Of a DNA stretch of 64,000 bases, positions 1-8,882 are shown piece by piece (the stretch's first letter is position 1; the number at the start of each line of letters is the position of its first letter). The notes below the pieces were generated by a model. The model ran no database searches. It worked only from the letters and a program-made list of their open reading frames with translations, and was not told the DNA's origin. Made by a program: the position numbers and the translations under genes. The DNA comes from Pseudomonas bubulae (lineage in GTDB: Bacteria > Pseudomonadota > Gammaproteobacteria > Pseudomonadales > Pseudomonadaceae), in NCBI RefSeq assembly GCF_037023725.1, contig NZ_CP146077.1, positions 3,323,001 to 3,387,000 on the forward strand, in the 5' to 3' direction.

Positions 1-876
1 ACAAAAAATTAGCACTCTATGACGCTTACCAGATGACATCAAATAATCTTCAGGTGAAAGCTGAACAAGAACAACCAAGCCGGCGTCTTCTAAACGACGG
101 TATGCGGTCAAGCTCTCAGACCCATCGAATGCACTAACTCCTCTATACAGCCCTTCAGGCAACGCTTCCTTAACAAAATATGGCGCACTTTTCAAAAGCA
201 ATAACTCGCCAAAATTAATAGCGCCACTATCCTTTGATGCCACTGCACGAGGAACACGATCCATACCTACAAGAGCAATCAAACCATTAGCCCCAACATT
301 AATTTTTTTATAAAAATCCGAAAAGAAAGACATAGGGATTGACACTACCACGACCCCTAAGAACTTATCACCTTCAATTACTGGCCGAGTGAACTGTATA
401 GACCAAATACCAGAAACCCTACCAAACACGGGCTTACTAATAAATAACTTATCTTTTGAAGGATTATCACGATGGGCGCGAAAATGATCGCGACCACTCA
501 GATCTACCGCGCCAAAGGCTGGGGCTAGCGACGAATAAACTAGCATCCCCTCCGGAGAAATCAGCGCAACTTGAGCAACCATATTCCCATAAAGTACAAG
601 CTCCTCTTTAACTATGCGCCCAAAATCATTTCGATCTTTAACAGCATGCTCACGCAAATCTTGAGTTAAAGTATCTACAAAACGAACCACGCTTTGAACG
701 TGCACATCGAATGCAACGGCAAGATTCATAGCATCACTACCCGCAGCTTTTTCTACCAAAACGTTCTCTTGATCAAGCCAAGCATGGAGCGTGCCCCACA
801 TAGGCACGAGCGTGATCAATAGAAACGCGATGGCTGCTAAGCCCGCTTTCGTTTTGGTAGCACGATGCTGGTACAA
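1..876 (-). CDS. Cache-domain membrane sensor, N-terminal part (3' end outside window)
   Basis: The reverse strand is open for 292 codons and runs off the left edge. Residues 10-30 form one membrane helix (GLAAIAFLLITLVPMWGTL). They are followed by about 250 residues typical of a periplasmic double-Cache sensor, including the strands VALISPEGMLVYSS, VDLSGRDHFRAH and FLGVVVVSIP. Such proteins sense small ligands outside the cell and end in a GGDEF, MCP or kinase domain; the output domain is not visible here. There is no ATG. I chose TTG at 874-876 because GGAGG lies six bases upstream and an in-frame TAA directly precedes it. Fold class is fairly certain, output unknown. Confidence 0.8.
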   Translation of the reverse strand, partial: MYQHRATKTKAGLAAIAFLLITLVPMWGTLHAWLDQENVLVEKAAGSDAMNLAVAFDVHVQSVVRFVDTLTQDLREHAVKDRNDFGRIVKEELVLYGNMVAQVALISPEGMLVYSSLAPAFGAVDLSGRDHFRAHRDNPSKDKLFISKPVFGRVSGIWSIQFTRPVIEGDKFLGVVVVSIPMSFFSDFYKKINVGANGLIALVGMDRVPRAVASKDSGAINFGELLLLKSAPYFVKEALPEGLYRGVSAFDGSESLTAYRRLEDAGLVVLVQLSPEDYLMSSGKRHRVLIFC

Positions 877-1189
877 TCTGAACCTCCATTACTGACCAAT
901 AGCCATTAAGATAACTATTCAGATTAGTGACATAATTCAACATACTTAGACTCCTGAACATCAGCTAATCAAAGTAGCTGACTAGACCTTAAAAACAGAG
1001 CAGCACAATAGACTTACCGCAACCTCCACCCTTTCGCCTAGAGTAATCATAGTACAAAAACCCGAACTACAGACTGAGACTAAAGGGGCAAGCTCCTTAT
1101 AGCGCTTTGTTTGGTTTGATCAACTAACTGGTTCAAAATCTAAAGACAGCACCTCCAAAACATGTTGATTCGATCACTCCTTTTTTTAC
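877..1189. other. Gene-free stretch upstream of the Cache sensor
   Basis: AT-rich sequence that probably holds the promoter of the leftward Cache gene. I see no convincing reading frame, hairpin or repeat in it. Confidence 0.4.
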
Positions 1190-1420
1190 TTGCCGATACT
1201 TCCTGGGTAGGTTTTCAGGGCGATCAGCCCATGGTCGCCGACGATTCGTCTAGCATGAGCTCGGTCAAGTTGGGCTCTATGGGCGTAATAAACCACGCCG
1301 CAGTTGTGGCGGTGACATCGAGTGGGGCTGACAGCCGCAGATCAGCAGCAAAGCGGTCACGAAGGCGTGCTTGTTTGGTTTTTCAATCGGTCAGCTTTGG
1401 CTGTCAGATTCTGCGCGAGG
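1190..1420 (-). pseudogene. Rz-type i-spanin relic (copy 1)
   Basis: On the minus strand two frames joined by one shift read KQARLRDRFAADLRLSAPL and then GVVYYAHRAQLDRAHARRI followed by GLIALKTYPG. This is the C-terminal half of the Rz-like inner-membrane spanin found in Pseudomonas prophage and tailocin lysis cassettes. The same module, better preserved, lies at 7459-8000. There is no start, no transmembrane anchor and no partner gene, so it is non-functional. Family assignment is from memory of the conserved C-terminal pattern (AELDPAHA..I..GD.GLIALQACQGY). Confidence 0.6.
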
Positions 1421-1654
1421 GTCGAGTTGGGTATTGGAATTTGCAGCATAGTCCGGATCGTTCAATCAAAATCTAAACGCCATCAGCGAAAGTTTTATTC
1501 GGTTCCAGGCCAGCAAGAATCGCTCAGCGAAAATGAAGACTTGTGAATCGTTCAGCCCGGACATCAAATATTCATTGGCCGGAAATACGTGTTATCGATC
1601 TGGTCAGCAGGTTTGAGAGTCTGACTGTGCTGTACTCGTCTCCACGGTTTCAGC

Positions 1655-2083
1655 CTAATCGGGTCGTGCGCTACGTTCTAATAGGTTAAACAAGTACATT
1701 CCGGCCAACATGGCCAATACGAATATGATGATTTGGCCGTGCCCTGTAAGCAGAATTGTTAACGCTGGCCCAGGGCATATCCCCGCAAGACCCCAACCTA
1801 TACCGAACAACAGGCTGCCGCCAATCAAGCGGGAATCCAACTCCCTTTTCATTTGAAACTGCATCGGGGCACCCAACAAGGATTGTTTGTTTTTGCGCGC
1901 CCAATTCAAGGGAATAATCGCCACCGCGATGGCCCCACCCATCACCAGTGCGAGTGATGGATCCCAGGCCCCGGCCAAATCAAGAAAAGCTAATACTTTG
2001 GCGGGATTCGCCATGCCTGCCAGGAGAAGACCAAGGCCGAAGATCAGTCCTGCAAAAAAGGCGGTCAACTTGATCATTTTCAT
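1655..2083 (-). CDS. YeeE/YedE family transporter subunit, PmpB-like
   Basis: A protein of 142 residues with about four membrane helices. The conserved motif GICPGP near residue 100 carries the cysteine typical of YeeE/YedE (TsuA/PmpAB) proteins, which move thiosulfate or other reduced sulfur species across the inner membrane. The start is the ATG that overlaps the stop of the upstream half-protein by four bases (ATGA), so the two are translationally coupled. The pair corresponds to the two halves of a single longer YeeE/YedE protein in other bacteria. Substrate is inferred from the family only. Confidence 0.85.
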   Translation of the reverse strand: MKMIKLTAFFAGLIFGLGLLLAGMANPAKVLAFLDLAGAWDPSLALVMGGAIAVAIIPLNWARKNKQSLLGAPMQFQMKRELDSRLIGGSLLFGIGWGLAGICPGPALTILLTGHGQIIIFVLAMLAGMYLFNLLERSARPD

Positions 2084-2514
2084 GCTCCCACCACATGACG
2101 GGTGACGTACACCGTTGCAAAGCCAGCAAACATAAAGCACATCGTTGCCGTGATGGATCGTGCTGAGAGTCGAGAGATCCCGCAAACGCCATGGCCGCTT
2201 GTACAACCAGATCCGTAACGAGTACCCACTCCGACAAGCAAGCCCGCAATGATCAGCGTCGGCCACCCTGCCTTAATCTCGATCTCTGGCATTACGGTAA
2301 ACGCTCCCCACAACAACGGAGAAATCAGTAGACCAAGAAGAAATAACACCTTCTCACTCCAACCCTCACTATCGAATCGCAGCACGCTTCCAAGCAGTCC
2401 ACTGATGCCGGCGATGCGTCCATTCGCGAGAACAAACAAGCTAGCAGCCAGCCCTATCAAGGCGCCTCCAGCTAATGAAGTCCAAGGCGTGAAGTTGATC
2501 CAATCAATGCTCAT
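2080..2514 (-). CDS. YeeE/YedE family transporter subunit, PmpA-like
   Basis: A 144-residue membrane protein, first gene of a two-gene leftward operon. It carries the family signature GSGCTSGHGVCG near residues 102-113, with two cysteines implicated in relaying sulfur compounds in the TsuA family. A good ribosome site (GGAGAT) sits about six bases before the ATG. The downstream partner overlaps by four bases. No persulfide dioxygenase or BigR regulator, often found beside such pairs, is visible here. Family certain; transported substrate not shown by the sequence. Confidence 0.87.
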   Translation of the reverse strand: MSIDWINFTPWTSLAGGALIGLAASLFVLANGRIAGISGLLGSVLRFDSEGWSEKVLFLLGLLISPLLWGAFTVMPEIEIKAGWPTLIIAGLLVGVGTRYGSGCTSGHGVCGISRLSARSITATMCFMFAGFATVYVTRHVVGA

Positions 2515-2986
2515 TTTGCATCTCCTGCATATAAGTGCTGGTAAAAGACATGGATTTCAAAGGTGTCACCTGAGATTCTGAGCTCCCCTTAAAGGCGATC
2601 AAAGACCCTGTCGAGACCCGTATAGGATTTCAGCCCCTGAATCCGCCCCGGCTCTCCTAGAGATATCGAAGTCTCAAAAGGACACAAGATGAGGCAAGGC
2701 TCGATTAGTCCGCTTTTGGCTGGTTGCCGCATTTCAGGAGGGCCACCTCTAGGCGAATAGTGATTGCTGAACACCTCAGAAACCCGGGGCGATTAATATT
2801 GATCCTCTGGGTATCGCAAAAATTACCGTACGCAGTTACTCAAAGTGGTTACAACGCATAACGTAAGTCAGCCACGAAGCTTGATCCGAGTCACCGGATG
2901 TGATGTGGTGGCCGATACAGAAAGACTATTCCCATTCGCCAACTATGGCGCTCGCGACTTTTATTTTTCCAGCATCACGAGGTTTC
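2515..2986. other. Divergent intergenic region
   Basis: This lies between the leftward pmpA-like gene and the rightward DUF294 gene and should hold both promoters. It contains the 14-mer AACCCGGGGCGATT at 2781-2794, which recurs exactly at 31431-31444. No gene is seen. Confidence 0.4.
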
Positions 2987-4861
2987 ATGCAGATTGAGTT
3001 ACAGGAGATTAGCGACCACCTCTATCGTTTCGCTCCTTTTGATGCCCTGCCAAAGGAGTCGGTAGACGCCATCGCTCGGCGAATTGAAGTGAGTTATTTC
3101 AAAGCCGGCAGTGACATTCTTGAAGCCGGTGCGACCATTCAGGATCTGCATTATGTTCGTAGTGGTGCGGTGGAGATTTATCGGCGTAATGGTGAGCTCT
3201 ATGACCGTCTCGTCGAAGGTGACCTATTCGGTCAGGCAGGTCTGTTACGTAGCAACAAGGTACGCTTTCCCGCCCGAGCGTTGGAAGATAGCCTGATCTA
3301 TTACATCCCTGCCGACGTTTTCGCTGACCTTTGTGCGCAACATGATGCTTTCGCTGACTTCGTTGAAGCAGAGGGAAACTCGAGACTCAAAACTGCTGTT
3401 GAAGCTCAGGGGCGTGCTAGTGAGCTTATTCAGCTCAAATGTCGCGCCCTCATCTCACGTCCCTTGGTGTGGGTCACGTCAGATATCTCTGTCGGCGGAG
3501 CTGCAAAAATCATGACTGAGCAAAGTGTATCCTGCGTTCTAGTCATGTCTCCGGCAGGTTTAAAGACGGCTGAAATAGAAGGGATCGTCACAGATAGAGA
3601 CCTTCGCACGCGATTTGTTGCAGTGGGCCTAAACGCTGACGAAACTCGTGCCAGCGACATTATGACAGTCGATCCGGTTGTAATTGGCTCCGATGATTCA
3701 GTGTTTGAAGCCATGCTTGTGATGTTGCGCCGCAATATTCATCACTTGCCGGTTGTGCACGATGGTAATCCAATTGGCCTTATAAACCTGTCGGATATCA
3801 TCAGGTACGAATCGCATAGCAGTTTGTACTTGGTTAACAGAATCTCTAACCAGACCTCAGTTGAAGGCCTGAGATCACTTTTGCGTGACCTGCGAGGAAC
3901 CTATATCCGCATGGTGCGTGACGGGGCTACTGCGCACATGATCGGAAGCGCGATTTCAGGTATTGGCCGTGCCTTTACCCAGCGTTTGCTTGAGCTGGCC
4001 GAGAAAAAGTTAGGCCCGTCTCCAGTGCCTTACTGCTTTATGGTTTTGGGATCAATGGCGCGTGATGAGCAGTTGTTAGTGACTGACCAGGACAACGCGT
4101 TAGTACTCGACGACAGCTTCGATCCGATCCAACACGACTCTTACTTCCGAGCCCTGGCAACGTTTGTTAGCGATGGACTGGCCGCGTGCGGTTACAGCTA
4201 CTGCAAGGGCGGGGTCATGGCGACCAACGAGCAGTGGCGACAGCCTTTGAAGGTATGGCGAAGTTACTTCGATCAGTGGATCGAAAAACCTAATCCAACT
4301 ACGTTGCTTAATAGCTGTATTTTTTTCGATCTGGATGGGGTTTTTGGCAAGCTTGAGTTGGTACAAGAGCTTAAAGACCTGTGCGCTCGAAAAGCAAGTA
4401 CACACCCTGTATTTCTAAGCGCAATGGCTCGTATTGCCCTTAATCGAACGCCGCCATTAGGATTCTTTCGTACTTTTGTCGTTGAGACTGACGGACAGCA
4501 AAAAAGGATCATCAACCTTAAAGGGCGTGGCACGGCACCGCTGACCGACCTTATCCGGATTCATGCGCTAGCATGTGGCAGTACCGCTCAGAACTCATTT
4601 GATCGCATGGATGCTATAGCCCGAAGTAAAGTCATTCCTCCAGAAGCATTAAAGCAACTTCGGTACGCACTAGAGTTCCTGTCGATGGTGCGTATTCGAC
4701 ACCAGGCGGACGCACTTGAACAGGGGGCATCACTCAATAACTACATTGAGCCCGAGCGCTTTTCTAGCAGTGAACGACATAACCTCAAAGAAGCGTTTCA
4801 GGTGTTGAGCAATGGCCAAAATTTCTTGCGATTCCGATATCCTTCAAAGGGCCGCTTTTAG
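2987..4861 (+). CDS. cNMP-binding/CBS/DUF294 nucleotidyltransferase-like protein
   Basis: A 624-residue cytoplasmic protein. Residues 10-125 form a cyclic-nucleotide-binding-like beta roll, residues 160-275 a CBS pair (IVTDRDLRTR, GLINLSDIIR), and about 300-440 a DUF294 putative nucleotidyltransferase with GSMARDEQLLVTDQDNALVL, matching the family's GS..R.E....TD.D pattern. A DUF294 C-terminal helical domain follows. Such proteins usually sit beside an exonuclease and often an acetate permease; the exonuclease is here (three-base gap), the permease is not. I chose the ATG preceded by GAGG; an earlier ATG at 2945 would add 14 residues. Domain calls are firm, biochemical role is not established. 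Confidence 0.88.
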   Translation: MQIELQEISDHLYRFAPFDALPKESVDAIARRIEVSYFKAGSDILEAGATIQDLHYVRSGAVEIYRRNGELYDRLVEGDLFGQAGLLRSNKVRFPARALEDSLIYYIPADVFADLCAQHDAFADFVEAEGNSRLKTAVEAQGRASELIQLKCRALISRPLVWVTSDISVGGAAKIMTEQSVSCVLVMSPAGLKTAEIEGIVTDRDLRTRFVAVGLNADETRASDIMTVDPVVIGSDDSVFEAMLVMLRRNIHHLPVVHDGNPIGLINLSDIIRYESHSSLYLVNRISNQTSVEGLRSLLRDLRGTYIRMVRDGATAHMIGSAISGIGRAFTQRLLELAEKKLGPSPVPYCFMVLGSMARDEQLLVTDQDNALVLDDSFDPIQHDSYFRALATFVSDGLAACGYSYCKGGVMATNEQWRQPLKVWRSYFDQWIEKPNPTTLLNSCIFFDLDGVFGKLELVQELKDLCARKASTHPVFLSAMARIALNRTPPLGFFRTFVVETDGQQKRIINLKGRGTAPLTDLIRIHALACGSTAQNSFDRMDAIARSKVIPPEALKQLRYALEFLSMVRIRHQADALEQGASLNNYIEPERFSSSERHNLKEAFQVLSNGQNFLRFRYPSKGRF

Positions 4862-4863
4862 CG

Positions 4864-5586
4864 ATGAAAAACCTAAAAAAGCAGCCTAAAAATAGAGTGC
4901 TGGACTGGTCTGCCGAGTTCGAGACATTGGCGAAGATTTCGGTTAATCCTCTATTACGAAAGTTCTATCAAGCTGGCGCGGTTTCAGCGCTGGCACCCAT
5001 TGAGAGCGTTCAACTGCTGGCCATGGACGTAGAGACTACCGGCCTTGACTCACAGTCCCACAGCATCGTGAGTATTGGTGTTATGCCGTTCACGCTGAAT
5101 CGTATTTGTTGCGGGAATTCACTCTACTGGGTGATAAAACCATCGTCCGAACTGAATGAAAAGTCAGTGACCTTTCATCACATAACCCATGCCGAAATTT
5201 TAGATGCCCCTGTGTTTGCGCAGGTGCTTGATCCTTTGCTTGAAGCCATGGCGGGCAGAGTGATTGTCGTCCATTACCGGAATATTGAGCGCGCCTTCTT
5301 GGATCAGGCAGTGCGTAGGTATTTAGGTGAAGGCCTTAAGTTTCCAGTCATCGATACGATGCAGTTAGAGGCACACTTCCATAGGCAAAAAATTAGCTGG
5401 TTCGGCCGACTGATTGGACGCAAGCAACAGTCCATACGGCTGGCAGACAGCCGCTCTAGGTTAAACCTGCCGGCTTATCACGCACATCATGCATTAACCG
5501 ATGCTCTCGCGACTGCCGAGTTGTTGCAGGCGCAGATAGCAACTCACTACTCGCCACTCACACCTGTCGGTGAGTTATGGAATTGA
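4864..5586 (+). CDS. DEDDh-family 3'-5' exonuclease, DnaQ/PolC-epsilon type
   Basis: A 240-residue protein starting two bases after the stop of the DUF294 gene, clearly co-transcribed. Exo I is MDVETTGLD (residues about 54-62), Exo II lies around VVHYRNIERAFLDQA, and Exo III is HHALTDALATAELL with the catalytic His and Asp. This is the DEDDh metal-dependent nuclease fold that removes 3' nucleotides from DNA or RNA. The gene pair DUF294-exonuclease is common in Pseudomonas, but its substrate is not known to me. Confidence 0.88.
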   Translation: MKNLKKQPKNRVLDWSAEFETLAKISVNPLLRKFYQAGAVSALAPIESVQLLAMDVETTGLDSQSHSIVSIGVMPFTLNRICCGNSLYWVIKPSSELNEKSVTFHHITHAEILDAPVFAQVLDPLLEAMAGRVIVVHYRNIERAFLDQAVRRYLGEGLKFPVIDTMQLEAHFHRQKISWFGRLIGRKQQSIRLADSRSRLNLPAYHAHHALTDALATAELLQAQIATHYSPLTPVGELWN

Positions 5587-5597
5587 ACCAAGTTAAT

Positions 5598-5640
5598 AGC
5601 TTCAAGGTGCAAGCAGATAGATATGTTACACCTTGAAGCT
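5598..5640. terminator. 12-bp inverted repeat between convergent genes
   Basis: AGCTTCAAGGTG (5598-5609) is exactly complementary to CACCTTGAAGCT (5629-5640), with a 19-base spacer. It lies between the exonuclease and the BCCT gene, which converge here, so a bidirectional terminator is the simplest reading. There is no strong T run and the loop is long, so this is not certain. Confidence 0.5.
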
Positions 5641-5676
5641 TGAGGTCAATCTTACCTATAGCCTAGCTCATACTGA

Positions 5677-7341
5677 CTAGCGAGGCTCAGACATTAGTCC
5701 TTTCACTAGAGAGATACACCCTATCATTAGAACTATTGCGAAAGGCAACCCCGTGGATACTGCCATTGCCTGCAGTGCCACCAGACCGCCCCCCAATAGC
5801 AGTGCAATCGCAATCACGCCTTCGATTACCGCCCAGAACACCCGTTGAGGAACAGGCGCGTCAACCTTGCCTCCAGCTGTGATGGTATCGATCACCAATG
5901 AGCCGGAGTCAGAGGAAGTAATAAAGAACACTATGACCAGAATAATACCTAGGAATGAGCTGATCTCCTTGAGGGGGAGCTCTCCCAGCATGGCGAACAA
6001 CTTCAGCTCTAAGACCGCGTCCTTGACTCCCATAAGGCTTTGAGTGGTCACTTGGTCAATTGCCGTACCGCCAAACGTAGTCATCCATAATACAGAAACT
6101 ACTGAAGGCACAAGTAGAACAGAGATCAGAAACTCTCTGACAGTTCGACCACGACTGACGCGAGCGATAAACATGCCTACAAATGGCGACCAACTGATCC
6201 ACCAAGCCCAGTAGAAGGCAGTCCAGCCTTGAGTGAACTCGATATCAGTACGTCCAAATGGGTTTGAGAGCGCAGGCAAATATTCAACATAAGTCACCAG
6301 ATTTTTAAAGAATCCAGTGAAAATAGCCAGGGTCGGCCCCACAATGATGACGAACACCAACAAGAGCAGCGCAAGTCCCATATTGATCTGGGAAAGCATT
6401 TTGACGCCCTTGTCCAAGCCGGAAAGGACTGACCAAAGAGCGATTATGGTGATCCCAACGATCAGTACAACCTTGCTCAGATTCGTCGATTGAATACCGA
6501 AGAGATATTCAATCCCTGCAGCAGCCTGTTCTGCGCCAATCCCTAAAGAGGTCGCCAAACCAAATAGCGTGGCAAATACCGCTAGTATATCGATGATATG
6601 TCCCGGCCATCCCCAGACACGCTCACCCAATAGTGGATAAAAAATTGAGCGTATTGAAAGCGGCAAGCCTTTGTTATAAGAAAACAACGCTAAAGACAGC
6701 GCCACAATCGCGTATATAGCCCAAGGATGGAGTCCCCAGTGAAAGATTGTAGCCGCCATCGCCAAGTCAGCAGATGCCTTCATATCACCTTCGGCACCTC
6801 CTAGGGGCGCCCAATCCGTGCGTAAACCGCTCGCATCGACTGTCACACCTCCCATTGAAGCAGCGTAATGCGACATGGGTTCGGCTACCCCATAAAACAT
6901 CAACCCAATGCCCATCCCCGCAGCAAAAAGCATTGAAAACCAACCGACGTAACTATGGTCTGGTTTGGCATCTCTACCGCCCAAACGAACCTTGCCCAGC
7001 GGAGAGAAAATAAGTGCAATGCATAGCAAGACAAAAACGTTCGCAATGCTCATGAAGAGCCAGGCTAGATGGCTGGTTAGCCAGTTTCGAATGGAGCTAA
7101 AAAGGGGTTCTACTTCATTCTGCAATGCCAGCGTCAAAATCACGAATAGTAAAATGGTGGCTGCTGAAATGATGAAAACTTTACCGTGGATATCGAGTGA
7201 GAACGAAAACTCTCCCTTGATGTTGTCTTGACCAATGACATAGTCAGTATCGATAAGATTGGCCGCTCCAGTAGGAGCAGGAATGCCTTCACTGGGTTGA
7301 GAAGGTGTGTTTGGACTATCATCCGTAGGCTTTCCAACCAT
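5677..7341 (-). CDS. BCCT family betaine/choline/carnitine transporter
   Basis: A 554-residue protein with twelve predicted membrane helices after a hydrophilic tail of about 45 residues. It shows the BCCT hallmarks GMGIGLMFYGVAEPMSHY (helix 3) and the tryptophan-rich FYWAWWISWSPFVGMF segment (helix 8) with RGRTVREF after it. These transporters take up quaternary ammonium osmolytes using Na+ or H+ gradients; the GMGIGL segment resembles Na+-coupled members. A strong ribosome site (AGGGGAA) precedes the ATG. The gene stands alone. Family certain; exact substrate is not readable from sequence. Confidence 0.92.
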   Translation of the reverse strand: MVGKPTDDSPNTPSQPSEGIPAPTGAANLIDTDYVIGQDNIKGEFSFSLDIHGKVFIISAATILLFVILTLALQNEVEPLFSSIRNWLTSHLAWLFMSIANVFVLLCIALIFSPLGKVRLGGRDAKPDHSYVGWFSMLFAAGMGIGLMFYGVAEPMSHYAASMGGVTVDASGLRTDWAPLGGAEGDMKASADLAMAATIFHWGLHPWAIYAIVALSLALFSYNKGLPLSIRSIFYPLLGERVWGWPGHIIDILAVFATLFGLATSLGIGAEQAAAGIEYLFGIQSTNLSKVVLIVGITIIALWSVLSGLDKGVKMLSQINMGLALLLLVFVIIVGPTLAIFTGFFKNLVTYVEYLPALSNPFGRTDIEFTQGWTAFYWAWWISWSPFVGMFIARVSRGRTVREFLISVLLVPSVVSVLWMTTFGGTAIDQVTTQSLMGVKDAVLELKLFAMLGELPLKEISSFLGIILVIVFFITSSDSGSLVIDTITAGGKVDAPVPQRVFWAVIEGVIAIALLLGGGLVALQAMAVSTGLPFAIVLMIGCISLVKGLMSEPR

Positions 7342-7458
7342 TAGATTCCCCTTTTGAGATTCACGTCATAAAACGTGTAATTATCATTATCCCCGCTGTT
7401 CCTATGGTAAAACGAGATTTTAGCCAAGCTATCCTAGCAAGCTTTGGGAACAAAATTT

Positions 7459-8125
7459 CTAAAACCTCAGCTCTTTTAACTTCTTACCAGCTACTTCTCT
7501 CGCGTAGCCTTGGCAGGCTTGCAACGCGATTAGTCCCTGATCGCCGTCGCCGTAGACTCCGATAATTCGTTGGGCATGCGCTGGAACAAGTTGGGTTCTA
7601 AGGGCACCATAAGCCATGCCGCCGGCACCGGTGGTAGGTTGCACTGCGTCACAACCATTCGTAGCTCCGTCGAGTTGGACTTACAGCCGCAGGTCGGCAG
7701 TAGCAAGCGATCACCCAGGCGTGATTGTTTGGTTTTTGCATCGGTCAGAGTTCGGCAATAGGATCGGTCACTGGCTGCCAGCGATTGCTCCAGGGTAAGG
7801 AGCTTGCCCTGCTCTGCCAGAACCCGCGTGGGGCTGGCATTGGCCAGAAGGGTGAACTTGGTTTGGTGGGCAGCTTCCTTGGCGACCAATTGCTCATCGT
7901 AAGCGTGGCCTGCCACGACCATGCAGTTCACGTGCTGCCCACCATTAGGGCAAGGATGATCAGACCCAGCACCGTATCCTCCATCACGCCAACACCTTGA
8001 GCGCTGGGCATACAGCGCCTGCCGATCGGCCACCCCATTCTGGTCACCATTGATGCGCTGGGTGATCCTGTCGAACTGACTAGTGTCGGCAAAGGTGTTG
8101 CCGGTCTCTTTGCCAACTCGCCCCG
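7459..8125 (-). pseudogene. Decayed phage/tailocin lysis cassette (endolysin tail plus Rz spanin, copy 2)
   Basis: Reading leftward from 8125, the end of a GH19-type endolysin is visible (AKETGNTFADTSQFDRITQR, then NGVADRQALYAQ and, after a shift, ALKVLA and stop). Its TGATG junction leads to an Rz start (MEDTVLGLIILALMVG). After shifts this continues as VVAGHAYDEQLVAKEAAHQT, GKLLTLEQSLAASD, a stop-containing stretch, and VQLDGATNGCDAVQPTTGAG to GLIALQACQGYAREVAGKK. Gene order and the overlapping junction match Pseudomonas lysis cassettes. At least three frameshifts and one stop show that it is dead. A shorter copy is at 1190-1420. Confidence 0.7.
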
Positions 8126-8475
8126 TCGGTGCGATTAAACGCTTGTGGCTCCGGTAGTGCCTAGGGATATTCTCAAGCTCTCAGCTTAAGTAATACAAAC
8201 ACTCATTCACGCACGGAACCATGAACAGGGGTGGGCTTTTTTTAAAGTCGATGTCGCAAATACGACGGGAAAAACCGTCTTTGTTTATCAGGTTATTGTT
8301 TTGATACTCAGCAGGGGTGGTCAGGATGGGTCGTAATCTGGGGGAGTTGGCTAACACTAAGCTTCTATGGCCAGAAACGCACAGATTTCAGCGTCAGATA
8401 GGAGTTACTCAAGAGCCTCTGGAGATGCTTGAATTCTCCGCCGAGAAGATCAACCACCTATCTCAAATAACATAC
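8126..8475. other. Gene-free stretch between lysis relic and silencer gene
   Basis: I see no supported gene or repeat here. Short open frames lack ribosome sites and family resemblance. Confidence 0.3.
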
Positions 8476-8476
8476 A

Positions 8477-8501
8477 AAAAGGGCCCTCGAAGGGCCCTTT
8501 T
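8477..8501 (-). terminator. Rho-independent terminator of the MvaT-like gene
   Basis: AAAAGGGCCC (8477-8486) pairs perfectly with GGGCCCTTTT (8492-8501) around a five-base loop. Read on the minus strand it ends in a T run, 16 bases after the stop of the leftward MvaT-like gene. Confidence 0.85.
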
Positions 8502-8516
8502 GTACTCAAACCAAAA

Positions 8517-8882
8517 TCACTTGGTCAGCCAGGACTCAACGGTATCTGGGCCGTGTTCTGCCTTCCACTCCTTCAGACCTTTGTGATTCCCACCTTTGGT
8601 TTCGATAACCTCGCCAGTGTACGGATTTTTGTAGACCTTCACCTGACGTGGCTTACGAGTGCCAGCTTTGGATTTCACTACTGGAGTGCTGCGGCCAGTC
8701 TGAGGATCCAACAAGTTGATGATGTTAGACAGGCTGTAACCGTATTCAGCAAGCAGAGCGCGCAGCTTCGACTCAAACTCTATTTCCTTTTTGAGGCCAG
8801 CATCGCCTTTCAGTGTTTCGAGAGCCTCGAGTTGTTCGGCAAGGTGTTTTTCGAGTTGGCGAAATTCAGCAAGTTTGGACAT
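8517..8882 (-). CDS. MvaT/MvaU family H-NS-like xenogeneic silencer
   Basis: A protein of 121 residues. The N-terminal half is a coiled-coil oligomerisation segment (LAEFRQLEKHLAEQLEALE). The C-terminal half has the AT-hook-like DNA-binding loop of the MvaT family: KVYKNPYTGEVIETKGGNHK followed by GLKEWKAEHG. MvaT proteins coat AT-rich foreign DNA and repress it. The gene has its own terminator and lies at the left edge of the AT-rich ion-resistance island, which suggests an island-borne paralogue that helps silence it; that role is inferred. Length and motifs match the family well. Confidence 0.9.
   Translation of the reverse strand: MSKLAEFRQLEKHLAEQLEALETLKGDAGLKKEIEFESKLRALLAEYGYSLSNIINLLDPQTGRSTPVVKSKAGTRKPRQVKVYKNPYTGEVIETKGGNHKGLKEWKAEHGPDTVESWLTK

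Noticed and set aside
1162..1546. Plus-strand frames of 104 and 74 codons
   Set aside because: They are antisense to the spanin relic and carry no motif or ribosome site.
7530..8033. Single 167-codon minus-strand frame
   Set aside because: It mixes two different frames of the decayed spanin; the real signal is the frameshifted lysis relic.
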